Shown here: piece after piece, positions 43,087 to 51,614 of the stretch
How positions within the stretch are numbered: position 1 is the stretch's first letter
Layout of the letters: each line of letters begins with the position of its first letter
Assembly (NCBI GenBank): GCA_016784545.1
Contig: JADHUM010000022.1
Location: forward strand, 1 to 51,877
Length of the DNA stretch: 51,877 bases
Direction of reading: 5' to 3'
DNA from: Candidatus Neomarinimicrobiota bacterium
Lineage (GTDB): Bacteria > Fidelibacterota > UBA8477 > JABMPR01
Translations under genes and position numbers: made by a program
The notes under the pieces: model-generated
The model's input: the letters and a program-made list of their open reading frames with translations, nothing else
What the model was told of the DNA's origin: nothing
Databases searched by the model: none

Positions 43087-44076
43087 TTAAGATAACTCAA
43101 GTTTGTTGACAATTCGACTGGCATAATCGGCAAGATTTAGGTGGTTCGCCTCTTCAATGATGCCAGCCACATGATCTGGGAATGCATCGGCACCACTTAT
43201 AGCACCAGCCATACTACCTGCAATAGCACCCACCGTATCACAATCACCCCCCATATTTGCAGCAGCATGGATGACCCGCCAGGGATCACCCATGTAATAG
43301 TCCACAAGGGCCAGAGAGGTGGGGACAGCTTCTGTGGTAGCAACACCGGTCCCGATATAATTATAAAGGTCTGTCCAAATACGCTGTTCCGATTTTCCAG
43401 AGCGAACGATATCAAGTGCCCATTCCGTCCGGTGCTTTATGGATGCACCGGTCCAGAGCCCACCTTGCTTCATCCCCTGGTCTACACCATAAAAGAACGC
43501 TTCAATGATATCATCAAAGCTGCCATCATTAATGGCAGTTGAAATGACTGAAGCCACCCCGGCCGCACCTGCGATGGCGATATTTGTGTTGTGGGTTGGC
43601 ATACAGACGAGAGCAGTGTCCGCGACAACTGCATCAAGATCACCTGGGTGGGCCAGACCAACTGCAGAAATGCGCATACTTGCGCCGTTGGTATCCCCGA
43701 TGGTACCTGTTTCAGTTACTGGAACACCATCCCGAATCATTTTGAGGGCTCGGCCAGAACTTGGTCCCAGGTACAATCCTTCCAGGGCGTTGAGAGATTC
43801 AGCCCATTCGATAAGTTTCCGGGCAGCACCTTCGGCGGTAAAACCGCCGGTTTCCAGAAAAAGGTCAACCAATTGCAGGGTCTGCTGTGTATCATCGGTG
43901 ATCTGTCCTGCTATCATTTTGTCATGAATCAGATGTCCTGCTGGTGCAGGCATAAACGAATTTATACCCTCTGGAAATAGACGCCTTATTTCTTCAGGAG
44001 GTAAAAGCGAAGTAGGCATTCCCAATGCATCTCCGGCAGCTACACCAAGAAGGCAACCATAAATCTTATTTCTCAT
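43087..44076 (-). CDS. ADP-ribosylglycohydrolase-family protein
   Basis: 329 residues, all-alpha ADP-ribosylglycohydrolase (DraG/ARH-like) fold. The metal-binding signatures are intact: GDALGMP (15-21), ITDDTQQ (59-65, TDDT di-magnesium site), DTNGASMR (middle), and GGDCDTVGAIAGSMAGA (about 275-292). Members hydrolyse alpha-N-glycosidic ADP-ribose bonds, though many relatives in metabolic operons act on other ribosides. It overlaps the CblS-like gene by 4 bases (ATGA) with GGGGAG 8 bases upstream, so the two proteins are made together. That coupling points to a small-molecule riboside substrate, possibly alpha-ribazole or its phosphate, rather than a protein modification; this is an inference. 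Confidence 0.85.
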   Translation of the reverse strand: MRNKIYGCLLGVAAGDALGMPTSLLPPEEIRRLFPEGINSFMPAPAGHLIHDKMIAGQITDDTQQTLQLVDLFLETGGFTAEGAARKLIEWAESLNALEGLYLGPSSGRALKMIRDGVPVTETGTIGDTNGASMRISAVGLAHPGDLDAVVADTALVCMPTHNTNIAIAGAAGVASVISTAINDGSFDDIIEAFFYGVDQGMKQGGLWTGASIKHRTEWALDIVRSGKSEQRIWTDLYNYIGTGVATTEAVPTSLALVDYYMGDPWRVIHAAANMGGDCDTVGAIAGSMAGAISGADAFPDHVAGIIEEANHLNLADYASRIVNKLELS

Positions 44077-44903
44077 TGACTAACTCCCCTCGCCAGCGTC
44101 CCTATAACATAGATGGGCTGTTGTATTGATTTGCGTAGCTGTTTGAGATTTGACATTGGCAAGGATGCCAGGACACAGGTTGAGGGACCCGCTGATTTGT
44201 GAACATCAACACCTGGATTGGAATCTGGTAGGAGTGCTAAGTCCGCACAATTCGCCAGCTCAGTTTGCTCATGAATCACTCCTTTGGAACCAACAGGTAG
44301 AATATCATGGACATATTCCAAGCTAGCCAGAGTACGAACACAGCTTGTATCGGCGATATCAGGATCGTCCAGATCTACATCATCGTCGGGTGCGGATTTT
44401 GGTGTGCCCACGCAAACAACGACATCCTCAGGTTTTGATCTACCGGGTTTGAAATCTGCCTCACTGACAAAGCCGAGCACAACCACACCCATTCCGGTTT
44501 GAACTGTGGGCACATTGTCCTCAGTGCTCCCGGTGAGCATATTGTCTGCATCCAGACCAGCCAGTGCTAATTCTTCACGTATGCCCTCAATTATCGCCTT
44601 ACCACTGGGATCCATTTCCACAGCCAGAGTATCCACCACAAGGGCAGGAATGGCACCAGAGGCCAATGTTTCCATCAGTGGAACCCGAACGGCAAAACGA
44701 CCCAAGATCCGTTCCGGTACCTGTACGATATCATGAGGTTTTGAACCAATCCCACCATCTGAATCACAGGCAATTACCAATGAAATATCCTGTGATATCT
44801 TGATTAATGTGAGGTCCCGAACCGTGCGGATCAGATTCTTGCTTTGGATTGACCCACGCTTCAATCCTGCATAAATATCTAAAATATCAGAAGTGTTTGA
44901 CAT
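44073..44903 (-). CDS. cblS: CblS-like alpha-ribazole kinase (AIR synthase-related)
   Basis: 276 residues of the AIR-synthase/ThiL-like ATP-binding fold. Segments LVIACDSDGGIGSKPHD, RVPLMETLASGAIPALVVDTL, MLTGSTEDNVPTVQTGMGVVVLG, HDILPVGSKGVIHEQTELAN and HKSAGPSTCVLASLPM agree with what I recall of CblS, the Gram-positive enzyme that phosphorylates alpha-ribazole for assembly of the cobamide lower ligand. Related uncharacterised AIR-synthase-like proteins are the alternative. It follows the BtuF-like gene by 11 bases and is translationally coupled to the ADP-ribosylglycohydrolase-family gene. No cobamide-assembly genes (CobS, CobC, CobU) or the CblT transporter are in the window. Confidence 0.75.
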   Translation of the reverse strand: MSNTSDILDIYAGLKRGSIQSKNLIRTVRDLTLIKISQDISLVIACDSDGGIGSKPHDIVQVPERILGRFAVRVPLMETLASGAIPALVVDTLAVEMDPSGKAIIEGIREELALAGLDADNMLTGSTEDNVPTVQTGMGVVVLGFVSEADFKPGRSKPEDVVVCVGTPKSAPDDDVDLDDPDIADTSCVRTLASLEYVHDILPVGSKGVIHEQTELANCADLALLPDSNPGVDVHKSAGPSTCVLASLPMSNLKQLRKSIQQPIYVIGTLARGVSQ

Positions 44904-44914
44904 AGATGCTCTGC

Positions 44915-45922
44915 TTACTCAACCACTTCCAATGCCACATGAAAAGTATCCTGCTCTGTCATGAATTGTGGGACATAATCCATTGCCATGGATTCAATTC
45001 GACCAGGTGCATGGATTGCTTCGGCGAAAAGTTTCACTGCTGTGGGAATCATTGGACCTGCCTGTTTCGTTTTTGCAGAATTAATGTATCGAATTTTTCC
45101 GTTCTGGACTGCTAGAATATTTTGAGCATCTTTACGATTTGCGATTTCACTTAAAGTGGTGGTTCCATATCCGCGCTGCTCACCCTTAAAATGTGTACCT
45201 TCCAGCCAGGCAGTCTCCCACCAGGGGACCAGAATTACTTCAGGATTAACTGACAGCACTTCATCCCAGGTAATGGAGGGGGCAATACCTTTGCGATCAG
45301 CATAAATGGGATCGGCTCCGGCCATGCGCATAAGTTCAATAATATAGGAGTCAGCTCCCGGGGCGCATTTGTAGGCATAATTGATCTCATAGTAAGTTTT
45401 CACCGTAGGCAAATTTGCATACTCAAGTTCCAGCGCTGCCAATTCCGAGGTAATTGATTCAACCAGTTTTTGGGCGGCATCATCCATATTGATAAATTTG
45501 CCAAGAGCCAATATCTTCTCATAGGTTTCGGCCAAGCTGCTTTCTTCCATATGGATGTAAGGGATATTTTTACTGCTAAGATATTTTTGATATTTCAATT
45601 GCATGCCAGTCGCAGTCAAAACGAGATCTGGTTTCAGAGAATCAACACGACTCATTGAAAGATCAACGAAGCCACCGATGCTCACCAGTTCGCCTGCTGA
45701 TACTTTTTTCTGAATCTCATCGGGATAAATGCAAAATCTGGTCACCCCCACCAGTTGATCCATGGCTCCAATTTCTGCAACGGTTTGAGTCCAGTTTGGT
45801 GCCAGGGAGACTATTCTAAATACTTTTTCGGTTTCTGGTGTTCCACTACATCCGCTTAATATTCCGATTAATAACAGGAGGTTAAGGGACAATTGAAATT
45901 TCCTATGCATGATTTGTCTCAT
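44915..45922 (-). CDS. BtuF-like periplasmic binding lipoprotein
   Basis: 335 residues from the ATG at 45922 (AAGGGG 7 bases upstream; an in-frame ATG at 45955 lacks an SD). Lipoprotein signal ends GILSGC (Cys25). The class III binding-protein fold is clear: FRIVSLAPNWTQTVAEIGAMDQLVGVTRFCIYPDEI, IGGFVDLSMSRVDSLKPDLVLTATG, and SITWDEVLSVNPEVILVPWW, which read like BtuF (cobalamin) rather than siderophore-binding proteins. It should carry the ligand from the outer-membrane receptors to a BtuCD-type transporter, but no BtuC or BtuD gene is present in the window. Its partners lie elsewhere or are shared. Confidence 0.85.
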   Translation of the reverse strand: MRQIMHRKFQLSLNLLLLIGILSGCSGTPETEKVFRIVSLAPNWTQTVAEIGAMDQLVGVTRFCIYPDEIQKKVSAGELVSIGGFVDLSMSRVDSLKPDLVLTATGMQLKYQKYLSSKNIPYIHMEESSLAETYEKILALGKFINMDDAAQKLVESITSELAALELEYANLPTVKTYYEINYAYKCAPGADSYIIELMRMAGADPIYADRKGIAPSITWDEVLSVNPEVILVPWWETAWLEGTHFKGEQRGYGTTTLSEIANRKDAQNILAVQNGKIRYINSAKTKQAGPMIPTAVKLFAEAIHAPGRIESMAMDYVPQFMTEQDTFHVALEVVE

Positions 45923-46124
45923 TGTATTTCCCCTTTTAAATGAAAAAAAAGTCATGTGAAAAATGTAAAATATATGAGTGAGTACGTTGTACCAACAACC
46001 CTACAACTAACGTAAATTAGCACTTGCTCCTTCGCAAGCATTTTTTTACTAAAAGAAGCTTAATTTAGCATATCAATTAACAGAGAAATGGGATTTCAGC
46101 CATCGTACGGGTCGATTGAACTGT
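45923..46124 (-). other. Leader/intergenic region before the BtuF-like gene
   Basis: About 200 bases between adenosine deaminase and the BtuF-like gene. On the minus strand I see a 5-bp hairpin (CTTGC GAAGGA GCAAG, near 46023-46038) and a GTTGTA/TACAAC hairpin (near 45983-46004). I looked for a cobalamin riboswitch core here and found none. A promoter is likely but not identifiable. Confidence 0.4.
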
Positions 46125-47147
46125 TTACTCGTATCTATCCCAGGCAGGATCGGAGACGAACTGCTTTTGTAAGTTTAGCTTCTGATCTGGTGTCAGCCAG
46201 GAGGATTCTATGCCATTAAGAATCAAACTTTTAATTTCCTCGTGGGAAAATTTTAAGTTGCTGACAAGTGCACTGTATTCTTGTGGAAGCGAGGTATCAA
46301 ACATGACCGGGTCATCCGTATTAATAGTGATGGATAAGCCCTGGTCAACGTATTGTCTTACCGGATGCTCCTGAATTGAGTTTACGGCACCAGTACAGAC
46401 ATTTGAGCGTGGGCATACTTCCAGTGGAATGCCATGGGCAGACAGGAATTCAACAAGCTTGGGATCTTCAAAAGCTCGTGTGCCATGACCTATGCGGTCT
46501 ACTTTTAAACTATTGATGGCAGACCAAATGCTGGATGATCCAGCTGCCTCCCCTGCATGAGCAGTGGTTCGAAATCCAAATTTTCTGGCATGTTCAAATA
46601 CATCTGCAAACCATTCAGCTGGAAAATCTTGTTCAGAACCCCCCAGACCTATTCCGATCACACCCTGTTCAGTTACTTCTCTTATCTGGGACAAAGTGAT
46701 CTCAGCCATTTTTGGACCAAAATCACGAACGAGATCGGCAATAAGTGCCACTTCAACCTCTGGGACCAGGTCAATACCCTTGCGGATGGCTAGGGTGATT
46801 TCCTGGGGGTTTAATCCATATTTTGCAAAATCTGGTGGGGAGTAGAAGACTTCCGAATAGCGAATATTCGTGCGCGATAGTTCTCGGGCAACTGCCTCTG
46901 CCATGAGTGTAAAGTCATCATATTCACGAATAAACTGGTTCTTCCAGATCCAGGTCTCAATGAAATGTGGGAAGTCAGTATACCTGAACTTTTCTTTAAG
47001 TGCGTCAATATCTGCAACAGATTGATCCCCACCATACTTTTTTACCAGCTCCCACATCGTAGATAGAGGAATGGCACCTTCAAGATGCAGGTGAAGCTCA
47101 ATTTTAGGTATGCTATGGAACCACTTCAAATCTGTTTGAGATTGCAC
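46125..47147 (-). CDS. add: Adenosine deaminase family protein
   Basis: 340 residues, normal length for Add. Zinc- and substrate-site motifs in order: IELHLHLEGA (His19, His21), GIGLGGSE (165-172), TTAHAGEA (His197, Glu200), RIGHGTRA (His221), VCPRSNVCTG (249 on), and INTDDPVMF (Asp278, Asp279). It converts adenosine or deoxyadenosine to inosine with release of ammonia; adenine or SAH-type substrates occur in relatives. The start is a GTG at 47147 with GGAGG about 10 bases upstream. Placed upstream of the corrinoid-type genes and in the same direction as ahcY, it would remove the adenosine that inhibits SAH hydrolase, or deaminate SAH itself. Confidence 0.92.
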   Translation of the reverse strand: MQSQTDLKWFHSIPKIELHLHLEGAIPLSTMWELVKKYGGDQSVADIDALKEKFRYTDFPHFIETWIWKNQFIREYDDFTLMAEAVARELSRTNIRYSEVFYSPPDFAKYGLNPQEITLAIRKGIDLVPEVEVALIADLVRDFGPKMAEITLSQIREVTEQGVIGIGLGGSEQDFPAEWFADVFEHARKFGFRTTAHAGEAAGSSSIWSAINSLKVDRIGHGTRAFEDPKLVEFLSAHGIPLEVCPRSNVCTGAVNSIQEHPVRQYVDQGLSITINTDDPVMFDTSLPQEYSALVSNLKFSHEEIKSLILNGIESSWLTPDQKLNLQKQFVSDPAWDRYE

Positions 47148-47505
47148 TTTTTCAAATCCTCCAGATGTAATAATCTCTTTAGTGGCAGATGATCATGCCA
47201 GGTAGGGTGGTGTGTAATGTATGAAATGAATTGAAGCATGTCACATTCGATTTCTTTTTTTTGACTCCCTTGCCTATTCAAATTAATACGAAACAGCCCT
47301 GGAAACCTTAGTTCTATATATCTTAATCCAGGGCTACAAAACACAAACTTAGCTCGGAATCCAGGGGTCTATTTTCAAGAATAAATGTCTTTTGTCGAAA
47401 AGTCTCCAAAAATATAGTGCTTGATTAGAATTCAAAAACCATGGCAAGCGTCTCGTGAAAATTTATATTTGACTATCACCAAATGATATCAGTAAGGGGG
47501 ATCTT
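47148..47505. other. Divergent intergenic region with an inverted repeat
   Basis: 358 bases between the adenosine deaminase start (minus) and the ankyrin gene start (plus), so promoters for both lie here. AGCCCTGG (47295-47302) and CCAGGGCT (47338-47345) are a perfect 8-bp inverted repeat with a 35-base A/T-rich centre. A short frame crossing 47126-47344 overlaps the deaminase start and has no SD, so it is not called as a gene. Confidence 0.4.
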
Positions 47506-48687
47506 ATGGGTCAAGTCATGCTTTATAGTCAGCGACAAGTCGCATTAGCTGCATTTATTGGAACACCGGCAGCATCTGCCATTTTAATGGCACGCAATTT
47601 TCGCCGGTTTGGCAAACCTGAAAAAAGTAAAACAACTATCGCTATAGGAATCGTTGTCATGCTGCTCGAGGTACTTGTAGCAGTGTTTCTTCCTAATGGT
47701 CCATTTCTTGGAATTATACCTTTCCTTGCTGTGGCAACTGTCCAAATCTGGTATGGCAAAACCCAGAAGGACACCTATCTACAAATGCTTGAGCAAGAGG
47801 CTAACAAAGCAGGATCAAGTGAGGTCATTGGAATGGGTCTGATCTGGCTGATTCCCATCTGTGCATTGCTGCTCATCTTAAATACCATATTTCCAGATAA
47901 CACCGTCACAAGCAATGACCCTTTTGCAGAAAACACTGATATGTTGATTCAGTGTGCACAGAAAGGTCAGCTCTTAAAACTCAGGTTTGAGTATTTTAAA
48001 AGAAAGCAATTTGGTGAGATTGAAAATAATGTGCTTGAAAAGGCACTAGCAGAAGCTATCCAAAACAATCATTTTGAAGTGTGTAAGTATCTACTTGCAA
48101 AAGAAGTCAATGTTAATAATAAAACCTACCACATGGAAACACCCCTGAATTTGGCGATCTGGAAAGCCGATGACATTATTGTGAACTACCTTTTAGAGCA
48201 GGGTGCGGATGTGAATCTCGCTGGCTACCAAGAGGCAACGGCTCTCCAGTGGGCTGCCGAACAAGGTAGAATATCAGTTGTGAAGGATCTTCTTGACCGA
48301 GGGGCACAGATTAATAGTCGTAATTTTAGTTATGCCTTTCAGGATGATCTGGATCCTGACACAGAGCTGAATATTGTGAAACTTTTCCTGGATCATGGTA
48401 TTCAAACCGAGGATATATCTATTCATAGTGCCATCGGTAGGGGACGCCGGATTGAAATCCTGAAACTCTTCCTCGAGCGTGGCGCTGACCCCAATTCACG
48501 TGATGGTTTCTGGAAACCCGTTTTGCATGAAGCAGTCCAGTATGGCTCACTTGAGCAGGTAAAGGTACTCCTTGAAGCCGGTGCAGATACTGAAGCTATT
48601 TTTAAGTATGAAACACCCTTGGACCTCGCCATTAAAAAAGGGAGAAAGGATGTTGAAGATTTATTGAGAGCGTATGGGACAAAATGA
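47506..48687 (+). CDS. Membrane-anchored ankyrin-repeat protein
   Basis: 393 residues. Four hydrophobic segments in the first 130 residues (VALAAFIGTPAASAILMA, IAIGIVVMLLEVLVAVFL, FLGIIPFLAVATVQIWY, VIGMGLIWLIPICALLLIL) are followed by about seven ankyrin repeats (from about 145), e.g. MLIQCAQKGQLLKLRFEYF, TPLNLAIWKADDIIVNYLLEQGADVNLAG, ALQWAAEQGRISVVKDLLDRGAQINSR and HEAVQYGSLEQVKVLLEAGADTEA. Ankyrin domains mediate protein contacts; facing the cytoplasm is likely given the topology. AAGGGGG stands 6 bases before the ATG. The function is unknown and it has no operon partner. Confidence 0.8.
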   Translation: MGQVMLYSQRQVALAAFIGTPAASAILMARNFRRFGKPEKSKTTIAIGIVVMLLEVLVAVFLPNGPFLGIIPFLAVATVQIWYGKTQKDTYLQMLEQEANKAGSSEVIGMGLIWLIPICALLLILNTIFPDNTVTSNDPFAENTDMLIQCAQKGQLLKLRFEYFKRKQFGEIENNVLEKALAEAIQNNHFEVCKYLLAKEVNVNNKTYHMETPLNLAIWKADDIIVNYLLEQGADVNLAGYQEATALQWAAEQGRISVVKDLLDRGAQINSRNFSYAFQDDLDPDTELNIVKLFLDHGIQTEDISIHSAIGRGRRIEILKLFLERGADPNSRDGFWKPVLHEAVQYGSLEQVKVLLEAGADTEAIFKYETPLDLAIKKGRKDVEDLLRAYGTK

Positions 48688-48966
48688 AGACGATAACATC
48701 ATTTTAGTGAAAGAAAATATAAAGTAAAATAACTTCATATTAATAGTTGGAAAAAGACCATATTCCCTATTAGGGATTAGATTGCTAATCGTAGCCCCCA
48801 ATCGGGGGCGTAGATTAGTACGCCCGGCCAGCCTACGCTTTTCAAGCTTCGGCCTGGCAGGCAGGAGTGGCTGTGCCTCCGCACTACGTGCTGCGCTCGC
48901 CTTCCTCCGATACACTTCGGTTCGAACGCTACTTATCCTGCATGCCGCAGGTATATGGTTTGGATG
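48688..48966. other. Hairpin-rich spacer between ankyrin gene and tRNA-Arg
   Basis: No credible gene. At 48785-48818 a double stem is formed by CTAATC/GATTAG and GCCCCC/GGGGGC, separated by a symmetrical GTA/GTA internal loop. It has no U-run and may end the ankyrin mRNA. From 48818 to 48868 a split copy of the tRNA 3' end lies with a mini-element inside it (separate entry). The stretch 48870-48960 is GC-rich and locally palindromic (CACTACGTG, GCATGC) without a named feature. Confidence 0.5.
48826..48859 (-). repeat. 34-bp palindromic mini-element interrupting a tRNA 3'-end copy
   Basis: The plus-strand segments GTACGCCC (48818-48825) and GGCAGGAGT (48860-48868) reproduce, split, the contiguous 17 bases GTACGCCCGGCAGGAGT at 48966-48982, which cover the 3' end of tRNA-Arg. 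The 34 bases between them have inverted ends (GGCCAG and CTGGCA). On the minus strand they read TGCCAGGCCGAAGC...GCGTAGGCTGG, clearly related to the core of the 129-bp element at 3872-3907 (TGCCAGGTCGTAGC...GCGTAGACTGG). Confidence 0.65.
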
Positions 48967-49040
<74 letters not shown>

Positions 49041-49084
49041 GAATATGGCAGGGCAAGGTATACTCAGCCTCTCCCCTTGTAAAT

Positions 49085-49972
49085 CTATTTCAGACTGTTC
49101 TCAGCCGATTTAACCGTGTTTGAGAGCAACATGGCGATGGTCATGGGACCCACACCACCTGGAACAGGCGTGATGGCAGCGCATTTTCCTGAAACATTTG
49201 CGAAATCAACATCGCCAACCAGACGATATCCCTTTTCAGTACTATTATCATCAACCCGATTAATCCCCACATCAATCACAACTACACCTTCTTTGACCAT
49301 GTCCTCAGTGATAAATTCTGGGACACCAGCTGCAGCAATCAGAATATCAGCCTGACGTGTGTGCACACCCATATCAGGTGTCCTGGTATGAACCAATGTC
49401 ACGGTGGCATTTCCCAGATCCTTTTTCTGAATCATGAGATTGGCCATGGGTTTACCCACAATGTTTGAACGACCGACTACTACAACATGCTTGCCAGAAG
49501 TTTCAATCTTATAATACTTCATGATTTCAAGAATTCCAGCCGGTGTGCAGGAGACAAATCCATCTAAATCCAACACCAGCTTACCTACACTTACAGGATG
49601 GAAACCATCAACGTCTTTGTTGGGATCAATGGTCTCAATGATCATCTGTGAATCAATATGCTTAGGAAGTGGCAATTGAACCAGAATGCCATGGACCATA
49701 TCATCTCTGTTGAGATCCTGAACAACTTTCAATAGCTCGTCCTGAGAAGTTGTCGCATCCAGTCTAAGTACCTGAGAATTGAATCCCAGCTTGGCACTCT
49801 GTCGCTCTTTAGATCTCACATAAACCTGAGAGGCGGGATCCTCCCCAACCAGCACTGCTGTTAATCCAGGCTTGATTCCCTTTTCAGCAAGTTTCTCGAT
49901 TCGACCCTTAAGGTCAGACTTAACGGCCAGGGACACTTCTTTTCCACTGAGGATAAGCGGACTATTTGGCAA
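49085..49972 (-). CDS. folD: FolD: methylene-THF dehydrogenase/methenyl-THF cyclohydrolase
   Basis: 295 residues, normal length. Motifs: GLTAVLVGEDPASQVYVRSKERQSAKLG (38-65, catalytic Lys in the YVxxK signature), HGILVQLPLPKH, DPNKDVDGFHPVSVGKL, CTPAGILEIMKYY, and VVVVGRSNIVGKPMANLM (NADP site), ending with ITPVPGGVGPMTIAMLLSNT. It interconverts methylene-, methenyl- and formyl-tetrahydrofolate in one-carbon metabolism. The start is a TTG at 49972 with AAGGAG about 8 bases upstream, overlapping the rny end by 11 bases, so the two are probably co-translated. Confidence 0.97.
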   Translation of the reverse strand: MPNSPLILSGKEVSLAVKSDLKGRIEKLAEKGIKPGLTAVLVGEDPASQVYVRSKERQSAKLGFNSQVLRLDATTSQDELLKVVQDLNRDDMVHGILVQLPLPKHIDSQMIIETIDPNKDVDGFHPVSVGKLVLDLDGFVSCTPAGILEIMKYYKIETSGKHVVVVGRSNIVGKPMANLMIQKKDLGNATVTLVHTRTPDMGVHTRQADILIAAAGVPEFITEDMVKEGVVVIDVGINRVDDNSTEKGYRLVGDVDFANVSGKCAAITPVPGGVGPMTIAMLLSNTVKSAENSLK

Positions 49973-51518
49973 GTGCAGTACTCCTTGATTCTCTAATCAC
50001 GACTACTTTGATCTGACCTGGATAGGTCATTTCTGCTTCTATGCGTCCGGCAATTTCCATGCTCAATGATTGTGCTCTCGTGTCATCAATCTTGTCACTT
50101 TCAACCATAACCCTGACTTCACGGCCAGCCTGGATAGCATATGATTTGGAAACACCGTCAAAACCTGTTGCAATGCCTTCAAGATTCCGAAGTCGTTTTA
50201 TATAGCTCTCCAGTGTATCACCACGAGCGCCACGTCTGGAACCACTTATGGCATCTGCGGATTGAACAAGCGCTGAAATGGGTCCTGTCATAGGCACTTC
50301 TTCATGGTGAGATTCAATAGCGTTAATAACGGCTTCTGGTTCACCATACTTGCGGGCATACTCCCCGCCAATCAAGGCGTGGGTGCCGTCGGTATTCCTG
50401 TCAATTGCTTTCCCTAAATCATGGAGAAACCCAGCACGTCTGGCCATTACGCCATCCAGGCCTAATTCTGATGCCATGAGACCGGTTAACCAACCTACCT
50501 CAATACTGTGCTTCAAGATATTCTGTCCATAACTTGTCCGATATTTAAGCCGACCAATAAGCTGCATAATTTGAGCATGGAATGCTGGCAAATGTAATTC
50601 TGCCAGAGCCTCCTCTGCTGCAACCCGCATCTCCTCGTCCACTTCGGCTGTCGCTTTTGCAATCATTTCTTCAATTCGTGCGGGGTGAATACGTCCATCC
50701 TGAACCAGATTTGTCAGGGCTACCCGGGCAATCTCCCGACGGACGGGATCAAAACCTGAAAGCACAACTGCCTCAGGAGTATCGTCAACAATGAGCTCAA
50801 CACCAGTAAGCTGTTCGAAGGTACGGATGTTTCTTCCTTCACGTCCAATGACCCGACCCTTCATCTGATCCGAAGGTAATTCCACAACTGAAACGGTTGA
50901 TTCTGCTGTATGATCTGCAGCAGATCTTTGGATGGCAGAAATGACAATTTTATTCGCTTCCTTGGTTGCATTGGATATAGCGGTCTCACGAATTTGTTTG
51001 GCAACCACTGCGCCTTCAGCATGGGCAACTTCTTTTAAATTTTCAATGAGGCTATTTTTGGCTTCTTCCTGGGTCATCCGGGCAATTCGCTCAAGCTTCT
51101 CATTCTCTTCCTTGAGTATATCTTCGTAGCGTTGCTTTTCTGCTTCAATCTCACTTAATGATTGGGAAACCTGAGCTTCTACTTTCCGAATCTCCACTTC
51201 TTTTCTGTCCAGAGCTTCCGATTTGTTATCCAGCTTGATCTCACGGTTAGAGATGTTTTTTTGAGACTCACGAACTTCTTGCAGTTTTACCTTGGCCTCG
51301 TCTTCAGCCTGGTGAATGATACTTATGGCTTCATCCCTTGCTTCCAGCTCTTTTTCCTTCTTGATTGAGATGGCGTCTTTTTCGGCTGTGGCAAGAATTT
51401 GTTCAGCCAGCATACCAGCATTTCTCGCGTTTTGTTTAAAGGAATAGGATACAAGGGGTATAGCGATGCCGAAGCCCAAGATGACAGCAATGAGGGGCAG
51501 GAATTGGGAAAAATCCAT
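49962..51518 (-). CDS. rny: Ribonuclease Y
   Basis: About 518 residues. N-terminal membrane anchor (FLPLIAVILGFGIAIPLVSYSF), a long charged coiled coil (about 25-180), a KH domain (DQMKGRVIGREGRNIRTFEQLTGVELIVDDTPEAVVLSGFDPVRREIAR, about 213-262), and an HD domain with HSIEVG, the HDLGK metal site (RAGFLHDLGKAID) and ESHHEEVP (about 330-425). It starts endonucleolytic mRNA decay at the membrane. ATG 51518 is preferred because AGGTG lies 6 bases upstream; a GTG at 51527 overlaps that SD. It lies between zapA and folD. Confidence 0.97.
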   Translation of the reverse strand: MDFSQFLPLIAVILGFGIAIPLVSYSFKQNARNAGMLAEQILATAEKDAISIKKEKELEARDEAISIIHQAEDEAKVKLQEVRESQKNISNREIKLDNKSEALDRKEVEIRKVEAQVSQSLSEIEAEKQRYEDILKEENEKLERIARMTQEEAKNSLIENLKEVAHAEGAVVAKQIRETAISNATKEANKIVISAIQRSAADHTAESTVSVVELPSDQMKGRVIGREGRNIRTFEQLTGVELIVDDTPEAVVLSGFDPVRREIARVALTNLVQDGRIHPARIEEMIAKATAEVDEEMRVAAEEALAELHLPAFHAQIMQLIGRLKYRTSYGQNILKHSIEVGWLTGLMASELGLDGVMARRAGFLHDLGKAIDRNTDGTHALIGGEYARKYGEPEAVINAIESHHEEVPMTGPISALVQSADAISGSRRGARGDTLESYIKRLRNLEGIATGFDGVSKSYAIQAGREVRVMVESDKIDDTRAQSLSMEIAGRIEAEMTYPGQIKVVVIRESRSTALAK

Positions 51519-51535
51519 AGGTTTCACCTTTCATA

Positions 51536-51612
51536 TTAGAATGAAAACCTCTGGGAATTTTATGCCTGTAAACAGGAACTCGGTGCTGACACACCGTTGT
51601 ACGGAATTCTAA
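51536..51612 (-). other. Structured spacer between zapA and rny
   Basis: An outer 7-bp inverted repeat (TTAGAAT at 51536-51542 and ATTCTAA at 51606-51612) encloses two hairpins: CGGTG-CTGACA-CACCG (51581-51596) and CCTG-TAAA-CAGG (51565-51576). It is too short for 6S RNA, which often neighbours zapA. It could be an rny leader or a processing signal. Confidence 0.4.
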
Positions 51613-51614
51613 GC

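Noticed and set aside
43087-44076. Toxin-antitoxin or anti-phage ADP-ribosylation module
   Set aside because: No ADP-ribosyltransferase or toxin partner is adjacent; the coupled gene is an AIR-synthase-like kinase in an uptake cluster.
45923-46124. Cobalamin riboswitch before the BtuF-like gene
   Set aside because: Length and position fit, but the conserved cobalamin-box and receptor-loop segments are not recognisable on the minus strand.
47126-47344. 72-residue minus-strand frame upstream of adenosine deaminase
   Set aside because: It overlaps the deaminase start, has no SD and a low-complexity composition.
51528-51614. 6S RNA next to zapA
   Set aside because: The gap is only 87 bases, about half the usual 6S length, and lacks the long central-bubble rod.
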